Source: CALEAR01 sp035301485 (GTDB taxonomy: Bacteria > Pseudomonadota > Gammaproteobacteria > Pseudomonadales > Alcanivoracaceae). From it: a DNA stretch of 27,146 nt. The stretch's first letter is position 1, and each line of letters begins with the position of its first letter. The position numbers were made by a program, and so were the translations under genes. The notes below the pieces were generated by a model that worked only from the letters and a program-made list of their open reading frames with translations, ran no database searches and had not been told where the DNA came from. The DNA is taken from NCBI GenBank assembly GCA_035301485.1, contig DATGUF010000019.1, positions 1 to 27,146 of the forward strand. Direction: 5' to 3'. Below are positions 22,056 to 27,146 of this stretch, piece after piece.

Positions 22056-23984
22056 TTGCCAACTTCTTCAAACAACAAAAACAACCTAAAACAAGGGCTT
22101 ACTAATGCGCGCAGCGAGGATACGCAAACAGGCTCTCGCCATTACCATCCCGCTGAGTTGTATCGCGCCCTTAACAACATCAACAAGAGCATTTTACAGT
22201 TTGGCGACGAACAAGAGCTGTTCGCGCATATTTGCCAGTTTGCGGTTGAATTTATTGGCGCAGACTTAGCTTGGGTTGGGGTTGCAGACGCAGAAAACCA
22301 TTGCCTCACACCAACAGCTTACTATGGCTTAGAGGCTCATAAAGTAAAGGCGCTCCAGCTTTCCACTCAGGCCAACGAAACGACCTGTCATTCGCCCACG
22401 TTGCAAACTTATCACGCTTGTTTACCGACACTGTTCGAGCATGGCCTCACTAGCCCCGTCCAGCTGCCACAAGATTTTCCCTATGGCAGCAATGCCAGCT
22501 TCTCTATTCTTCGTCAAGACGAAGTGTTCGCCATACTCTTTGTTGCACATAAACAAGAGGGTTTCTTCGACAGTGAAACCACCGCCCTCTTCCATGAAAT
22601 CATTCGTCATCTAAACGCCGCCCTTGAATACTTCGATACTCAACAACACACAAAGGCGGCCGTTTCTCAATACACAGTGTCACCCTCCTTTCCGCGCGAC
22701 ACTAATTATGATGTGCTCACCAAGCTGCCGAATCGTTATCTGCTGCAACATCAGTTAGAAAAGGAACTTCAGGGCACGCTGCAAGATGCCTCTATATTAG
22801 CGCTCATACTGATCGATTTAGATCACTTCAAAGACGTGAACGACACTTTAGGGCACGCCGTGGGCGATCAGCTCTTAGTAAAAGTGGCGCAACGCATAAC
22901 ACGCTGCGGGCGCCGTGGTGATACGGTGGCTCGCATGGGCGGCGATGAGTTCGCCGTTATAGCACCAGGTTTAGCTAACACTGATGAAGCAGAATACATC
23001 ATAACCTGTATTCTGAGGTCGTTAACCCAGCCGTTTTTTATCGATAACCATACCATTTACACCCACGCCAGTATGGGTATCGCCATTGCTCATCAGGACG
23101 GCACTGAAGTGGATCAGTTGCTCAGCAATGCGGGCCAAGCCATGTATGCGGCGAAAGCAGCGGGCCGCCACCAACACTGTTACTACACCCCATCCTTACA
23201 CAACAAGGCGCAACAGCGTTTGAGGCTGCTCACCGATCTGCACACAGCTATCGAGAAAGAACAATTCGAACTGTATTTCCAGCCCATTATAAATGTAGCC
23301 ACGGGCGAAGTGTGCCAAGCAGAAGCGCTGCTGCGCTGGAACCATCCCGAACTCGGACTGGTAAGCCCTCTAGAATTTATTCCTCTTGCCGAAGAAATAG
23401 GCTTAATTATCCCCATTGGCGACTGGGTATTTCAGCAGGCTGCGGCCATGGCTAAGCACTGCCTTACAACGCTCAACCACAGCCTACGAGTGTCCGTAAA
23501 TATGTCGCCCGTTCAGTTGCAAAGCGACACGCCAGACATCTCGAGGTGGCTCAGCCATCTTGAAAAAATTGGCCTGCCTGCTCAATACATGAGCATAGAG
23601 ATTACTGAAAACTTATTACTGCACGTTAGCAAGAATGCCAAACACAAACTCCTGCAGTTTAGAGATGCTAGCATTCAAGTGGCCATTGATGATTTCGGCA
23701 TCGGTTATTCGGCACTCTCGTACTTGCGTCGTTTTGACATCGACATGTTAAAAATAGACCAATTTTTTATTCATAATTTAGAAACAGACCACAACAATCG
23801 TGTGCTGTCTGAAGCTATTATTATCATGGCGCACAAACTAGGCCTACAAGTCACCGCGGAGGGGGTGGAAACCGAAGCACAGTTTCGTATTTTACGGGAG
23901 CTAGGTTGTGATTTTGTTCAAGGCTACTATTTCTCCTGCCCCTTACCTGCCGCAGAGTTTGAAAAATATTTACTGCGTTCTTAA
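22056..23984 (+). CDS. GAF-GGDEF-EAL cyclic-di-GMP signalling protein
   Basis: The 642-residue cytoplasmic protein has an Asn-rich N-terminus, a GAF-like sensor (about 33-195), a GGDEF domain (about 215-378) and an EAL domain (about 393-640). GGDEF is intact (295-299) with an inhibitory-site RxxD (Arg286-Asp289). The EAL phosphodiesterase residues are present: EAL at 423-425, Asn482 in VNMSP, Glu518 in EITEN, DDFG at 545-548, Lys566 and AEGVE at 601-605. Both activities could therefore exist; in many such proteins one dominates. There are no membrane segments, so the signal is sensed inside the cell. The start is TTG at 22056, with GTGAG upstream as a weak Shine-Dalgarno; no better in-frame start exists before the GAF domain, so the exact N-terminus is uncertain. 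Confidence 0.92.
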   Translation: MPTSSNNKNNLKQGLTNARSEDTQTGSRHYHPAELYRALNNINKSILQFGDEQELFAHICQFAVEFIGADLAWVGVADAENHCLTPTAYYGLEAHKVKALQLSTQANETTCHSPTLQTYHACLPTLFEHGLTSPVQLPQDFPYGSNASFSILRQDEVFAILFVAHKQEGFFDSETTALFHEIIRHLNAALEYFDTQQHTKAAVSQYTVSPSFPRDTNYDVLTKLPNRYLLQHQLEKELQGTLQDASILALILIDLDHFKDVNDTLGHAVGDQLLVKVAQRITRCGRRGDTVARMGGDEFAVIAPGLANTDEAEYIITCILRSLTQPFFIDNHTIYTHASMGIAIAHQDGTEVDQLLSNAGQAMYAAKAAGRHQHCYYTPSLHNKAQQRLRLLTDLHTAIEKEQFELYFQPIINVATGEVCQAEALLRWNHPELGLVSPLEFIPLAEEIGLIIPIGDWVFQQAAAMAKHCLTTLNHSLRVSVNMSPVQLQSDTPDISRWLSHLEKIGLPAQYMSIEITENLLLHVSKNAKHKLLQFRDASIQVAIDDFGIGYSALSYLRRFDIDMLKIDQFFIHNLETDHNNRVLSEAIIIMAHKLGLQVTAEGVETEAQFRILRELGCDFVQGYYFSCPLPAAEFEKYLLRS

Positions 23985-24074
23985 TCATGCCGCTCCATCG
24001 CTACTAAAAACATTAGATGAAGCACAGCCGAAAAGTTGCTCGCACACCGAATGCCACAGTTTTTTATACATCTA

Positions 24075-24105
24075 ACAAAAGCCGCATAGCTTTTCACTAT
24101 ACGGC
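24075..24105 (-). terminator. Rho-independent terminator after the esterase gene
   Basis: Arms at 24081-24089 and 24097-24105 form a 9-bp stem on the minus transcript (one G-U) with a 7-base loop, followed by TTTTGTT (plus-strand A residues at 24075-24080). It lies 30 bases after the esterase stop. I find no equally clear terminator for the plus-strand GGDEF-EAL gene in the 150-base gap 23985-24134. Confidence 0.75.
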
Positions 24106-24134
24106 CTGTGTTGTTAATGCTTAGGTGCCGAAGG

Positions 24135-26342
24135 TCAGCGGAGGCGGCGGCGCCCAAACAATAAAATCACACCTACCAGTAGCCATCCGCCTAAAGCACC
24201 AATAGCTGTACTACCGCTGCTAGGTTTTGCTTGCTCTGAGCCACTAGGAGGAGCAGTAATTTCAGGCGTAGCATCACTGTCGTTATCTTCAACAGGCTCA
24301 TCCACTGGCGTATTTTCTTCATTGTCTAGGCCCTCATCCACTGGATCTTCTCCACGGGTGTTGCCATCTTCCTCCACCCCTGCGCTCTCTTCTAATACCA
24401 CAGGGGTAAAGGTAACGTCGTCGAGCCACAGCGCGGGGCCTTCTTCCACAGCCACAAAACCGGCGTAAACCGTTACTGCTTGGTTCGCACCAGTATTCAC
24501 CTCTAACTCAAATGGCATAAATTCATCGCCGCCACTGCCAAGGTGCCACTTAGCCATGGTTAAACCTGCAGGGATAGCATGGTCGATGCTATCGCCGGTA
24601 GTCCGCACACCTACTTCACCTTGTGGCAACACAGCGCCAGCGGTGCGCACCATGCCTTGCAAGCGATATACGGTAAAAGGTGTGACGGATACTGTTTGAT
24701 GCACATCTTGCCACGCTAAACCAAACAGCGCTTGCACATCATGGCCAGACTCTGGATCCGGTAAGGCCTGTGCGATGCTGGCCAGTTTCGCTCCTGTACC
24801 CATTAAGCTTTCCGCACTGGCGGTTAACGTGCCGGGCAGATCTGTTAATAGGCTCGCTATGTTATTAGGTAGGCTCATTGGATCGGTTAAGGTGAGCGGC
24901 ACTGTATGTGCTTTTACTAATACGCTGTTAGCGCCGGTGTGCACGTACTCTGGGTTGTTTTCCACCACACAGTGGCTATCGATATTGCACTGCCAACCAG
25001 CGAGTGCATCCTCTTCAAAGCTGCTATTTATGAGAATATTTTCCACCTTAGGCGCTGGCTGCTCTAGCGCAGGGGAAGGATATAAAAGCGGGTTTTCAAA
25101 GGCATATAAAATGCGCGGCAATTCATCTTTAAAGCTGCGTGCCCAATAGCCGCCTGTGTGCATGCCATTGCCGTAAGCACAAGATCCTTCTAAGTAACCA
25201 CTCTCTTCACTGTCCTCAGCAACAGAACAATCTTGGTAACTAATACCTAGCTCACGAAGCTTTTTCTCCATGCGATGATTCATGCCCTCTACCCTATCTT
25301 CTTGAATCCATCCCATGAACTCATTAGGGCCTGGCATGGCTGGGGCGCTTTGATCACCATCTAATGGCCCTTTTATACCATTGCCATAATGAAACGCGAG
25401 CTGCATGCCCTTTAAATTCGCCGCCAACGTTACAGGGTTATGCGATAAACGTGTTTGCTTATCTAATGGGTAAGGCCCGAACACCGTATAAGGAGGGCGC
25501 ATTTCAATGAGAGGAGAGACACCTGCCCAGTTTGAAATAAGAGGAACATTATCCAAAACCGGATCCAGTAAATTTTCAACCAAAGGGTTCGCTGCACTAT
25601 TGGGCAAATGCATCAGGTTCGTGGGCAAATTGCCTAAAAAACCAGGCAGGCTCATTAACGCTTCTGGCAAACCAACAAGGGTGTCCCTTAAGTTTTTGAT
25701 GAGGTTGGTACCCACTTGCACAGGGTCTGTATCCACAATGCTTGCGCTGTCTGCTAGGTCAATGGCACCCGAAAACGACGACGCGGAAATAAATAAATGC
25801 GGATGGCGTGCTGCCAGCATCATGGTGCCATAGCCACCCATGGATAAACCTGCGATGGCTCGCCCTTCTCTTTTATTAATGGTGCGTAAGTGCTGGTCCA
25901 CCCAAGGGATTACCTGGGTAATGATGTAACGCTCCCACTGCTGGCGTAGGCCATCTTGCCCCGGTAATGCAGCATTAACGAACCAACTGCCCGCACCGGC
26001 GCCTGGCTGCACCACTATCACGTCTTTTCCTGCAGTGGCTGCACCTGCCCCTAAATGAGTCCAATCTTCGTGTGAACCACCACCGCCATGCAGCAGATAA
26101 ATCACGGGATAGTGCTTAGTGGTATGTTGGTAATCTGTTGGTACCACAACGCGCACAGCGGGGTTCACAGCCAGCAGTGCAGACTGGAAGATCACATCCA
26201 CCGTGCGCTCATCAATAGGCACTATCTCTATTATTTCTAAGCCGCTAACACTGTTGTTTTTCGGTTCAATAATCTCTGCACTGGCGTGGGCACTTAGCGC
26301 AAGCCATAGGGTGGCGGCTAGCAAGCGACATAGGTATTTCAT
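24135..26342 (-). CDS. Secreted esterase with jelly-roll-like module and GlyGly-CTERM-like anchor
   Basis: The 735-residue protein begins with a signal peptide (MKYLCRLLAATLWLALSAHASA). An alpha/beta hydrolase domain of the esterase/antigen 85 type follows (about 35-415): HGGGGS near 85-90, the nucleophile Ser167 in GLSMGG, a likely acid at Glu348 or Asp349, and His395 in GMHTGGYW. Residues 205-275 are a Leu/Pro-rich insert with four heptads. From ILINSSFEEDALAGW (about 436) to LWLDDVTF (about 645) is a carbohydrate-binding-like jelly roll with its own Leu/Pro insert. An acidic linker (650-700) leads to a GS-rich motif, a hydrophobic helix and RRRLR, a GlyGly-CTERM-like tail. The ATG at 26342 has AGAGGT six bases upstream; the frame extends a little further without support. 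The substrate is probably a lipid or polyester, by inference. Confidence 0.88.
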   Translation of the reverse strand: MKYLCRLLAATLWLALSAHASAEIIEPKNNSVSGLEIIEIVPIDERTVDVIFQSALLAVNPAVRVVVPTDYQHTTKHYPVIYLLHGGGGSHEDWTHLGAGAATAGKDVIVVQPGAGAGSWFVNAALPGQDGLRQQWERYIITQVIPWVDQHLRTINKREGRAIAGLSMGGYGTMMLAARHPHLFISASSFSGAIDLADSASIVDTDPVQVGTNLIKNLRDTLVGLPEALMSLPGFLGNLPTNLMHLPNSAANPLVENLLDPVLDNVPLISNWAGVSPLIEMRPPYTVFGPYPLDKQTRLSHNPVTLAANLKGMQLAFHYGNGIKGPLDGDQSAPAMPGPNEFMGWIQEDRVEGMNHRMEKKLRELGISYQDCSVAEDSEESGYLEGSCAYGNGMHTGGYWARSFKDELPRILYAFENPLLYPSPALEQPAPKVENILINSSFEEDALAGWQCNIDSHCVVENNPEYVHTGANSVLVKAHTVPLTLTDPMSLPNNIASLLTDLPGTLTASAESLMGTGAKLASIAQALPDPESGHDVQALFGLAWQDVHQTVSVTPFTVYRLQGMVRTAGAVLPQGEVGVRTTGDSIDHAIPAGLTMAKWHLGSGGDEFMPFELEVNTGANQAVTVYAGFVAVEEGPALWLDDVTFTPVVLEESAGVEEDGNTRGEDPVDEGLDNEENTPVDEPVEDNDSDATPEITAPPSGSEQAKPSSGSTAIGALGGWLLVGVILLFGRRRLR
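25593..25676 (-). repeat. Four tandem Leu-Pro heptads inside the esterase domain
   Basis: Residues 223-250 read as four units of xxLPxxL: VGLPEAL, MSLPGFL, GNLPTNL, MHLPNSA. The Leu-Pro pair recurs every seven residues without a break. The unit is conserved in protein, less so in DNA. It lies just after the strand carrying the nucleophile, where lipases and esterases often carry a lid. Confidence 0.8.
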
Positions 26343-26379
26343 AACGTACCTCTTGTTATTATTTATTTTTTTACGCAAG

Positions 26380-26419
26380 TAGAAAGAAAAATGGCGAGCT
26401 TATGTTTTGCTCGCCATTT
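26380..26419 (-). terminator. Rho-independent terminator before the esterase gene
   Basis: A perfect 11-bp stem (26389-26399 with 26409-26419, AAATGGCGAGC and its complement) and a 9-base loop are followed on the minus transcript by TTTTCTTTCT. It lies 23 bases after the stop of the upstream partial gene, so the esterase should have its own promoter in the roughly 45 bases between terminator and ATG, where TTGCGT followed by AT-rich sequence is the best candidate. Confidence 0.85.
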
Positions 26420-26442
26420 CCCTATGGCCTTTCCATTAGCTT

Positions 26443-27146
26443 CTATTTTTTAATAGGCTTGCCTTCGTAGATGATAAAAGCTTCATCTTTAGGTAACGTC
26501 AAATTGATTTGCCCTGCCCTCACTTCTCCTTGCCCAAATAAATTAATATCCACATCGATGTTAGCTGGATGAATGTTTTTCTGGTGAATTTGCAGACGCC
26601 CACTAGGCAGAAATTCAACGGGGCCTTGTAAGCTTAAATCTAAGGGATAGTTACGCATGTTGTGTTGTAAAGCGCCATCTAGCTGAGTGGCGCCACCTAC
26701 AAAACTGATCAAACTATTAATGGTGCCCACAAGGCCACCAACAACATCTTTAATTAATGGAAGCCCTAGCAAAAAGCCTAAAGGCCCATCTTCACCCGTT
26801 ATGTCTGTTAACGCATCTCCTATCACGTCGCTTAATTTCAAGCTTAAATAGGGCGCATCAAGGTACACTTGCACGCGCGTTTCAAACACAGGCCCGTTTT
26901 CACTTGCACGGATCCAGCCTTGTACCAAACCATTCGGGTTTCCTTTAAGGAGTACATGTTCAGACAATTCATCTTCACCGCCAAATTGAAATTCAGCTTC
27001 TGAACCACTGGGCTTAATGCGCATCAGTTGTACACCCGTGGCTGTTTCTAGCAGTAAAGGCGTATCAACAGGCAGTTCGGGAAGGAGTAAATTAGCAAAC
27101 AAATCTGCTGAGCCCGTGGCTATCACAGTGGGATAGATACCCACCA
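26443..27146 (-). CDS. Unrecognised protein, N-terminus cut by the window edge
   Basis: The frame is open to the right edge and gives at least 233 residues, ending DEAFIIYEGKPIKK. I do not recognise the family. The visible part is rich in alternating beta-strand patterns, with many short strands (PVFETRVQVYLDAPYLSLKL, DIDVNLFG). A hydrophobic Gly/Leu segment (GFLLGLPLIKDVVGGLVGTI, about residues 122-141) recalls the Leu-rich inserts of the adjacent esterase. No catalytic motif or cofactor site is visible. It has the same strand as the esterase but a strong terminator separates them. A secreted or membrane-associated protein is possible, but the signal region is outside the window. Confidence 0.75.
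   Translation of the reverse strand, partial: VGIYPTVIATGSADLFANLLLPELPVDTPLLLETATGVQLMRIKPSGSEAEFQFGGEDELSEHVLLKGNPNGLVQGWIRASENGPVFETRVQVYLDAPYLSLKLSDVIGDALTDITGEDGPLGFLLGLPLIKDVVGGLVGTINSLISFVGGATQLDGALQHNMRNYPLDLSLQGPVEFLPSGRLQIHQKNIHPANIDVDINLFGQGEVRAGQINLTLPKDEAFIIYEGKPIKK

Noticed and set aside
1..27146. CRISPR arrays, insertion sequences, attachment sites, tRNA or rRNA genes
   Set aside because: No regular spaced repeats, transposase or integrase frames, or RNA gene signatures were found by reading the window.

Overview
The window reads as chromosomal DNA of a hydrocarbon-oxidising, probably marine gammaproteobacterium. The reasons are an AlkB-type membrane hydroxylase with an AlkJ-type alcohol dehydrogenase, a Baeyer-Villiger-like flavin monooxygenase, TetR-controlled acyl-CoA oxidation genes, a TRAP carboxylate transporter, a Rof-like Rho inhibitor, a monomeric NADP isocitrate dehydrogenase, a MaeB-type malic enzyme and a protein with a GlyGly-CTERM-like tail. 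This is inference from gene content; the genus cannot be named from the sequence alone. I see no rRNA, tRNA, insertion sequence, phage gene or CRISPR array.

Layout. Positions 1-1465 hold the end of a TRAP small permease, the complete large permease (dctM) and a terminator. Positions 1483-6790 (minus strand) hold an acyl-CoA catabolic operon in the order TetR regulator, long-chain acyl-CoA ligase, SDR dehydrogenase, crotonase, LCAD-type acyl-CoA dehydrogenase. This covers activation and the redox steps of beta-oxidation but has no thiolase. Positions 6938-10236 (plus) hold a divergent set: flavin monooxygenase, SDR and a ferritin-like di-iron protein of the PF10118 type. Positions 10287-11154 (minus) hold a second TetR gene overlapping a Rof-like gene. 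Positions 11286-15220 (plus) hold a [2Fe-2S] ferredoxin-reductase fusion, alkB and alkJ. Together these could take a hydrophobic substrate from hydroxylation through alcohol and ketone/aldehyde oxidation to an acyl-CoA and its oxidation; the true substrate is not determined.

Positions 15308-20133 (minus) are central metabolism: NADP isocitrate dehydrogenase and NADP malic enzyme, both NADPH sources, separated by an intergenic region with nested palindromes. Positions 20306-23984 hold two divergent cyclic-di-GMP genes. One is a membrane dCache-GGDEF protein broken into three frames by two opposite one-base homopolymer changes; the other is an intact GAF-GGDEF-EAL protein. Positions 24135-27146 (minus) hold a secreted esterase with an unusual Leu-Pro heptad insert, a jelly-roll-like module and a GlyGly-CTERM-like anchor, preceded by a terminator and the end of an unrecognised gene cut by the window edge.

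The points most worth a second look are: the Rof-like gene overlapping the TetR gene between two oxidation operons; AlkB paired with a XylA-type ferredoxin reductase and carrying a changed fourth histidine box; the flavin monooxygenase / SDR / di-iron trio with a degenerate BVMO fingerprint; the broken diguanylate cyclase; the palindromes upstream of icd; and the heptad-repeat esterase. There is no intergenic stretch longer than 300 bases.
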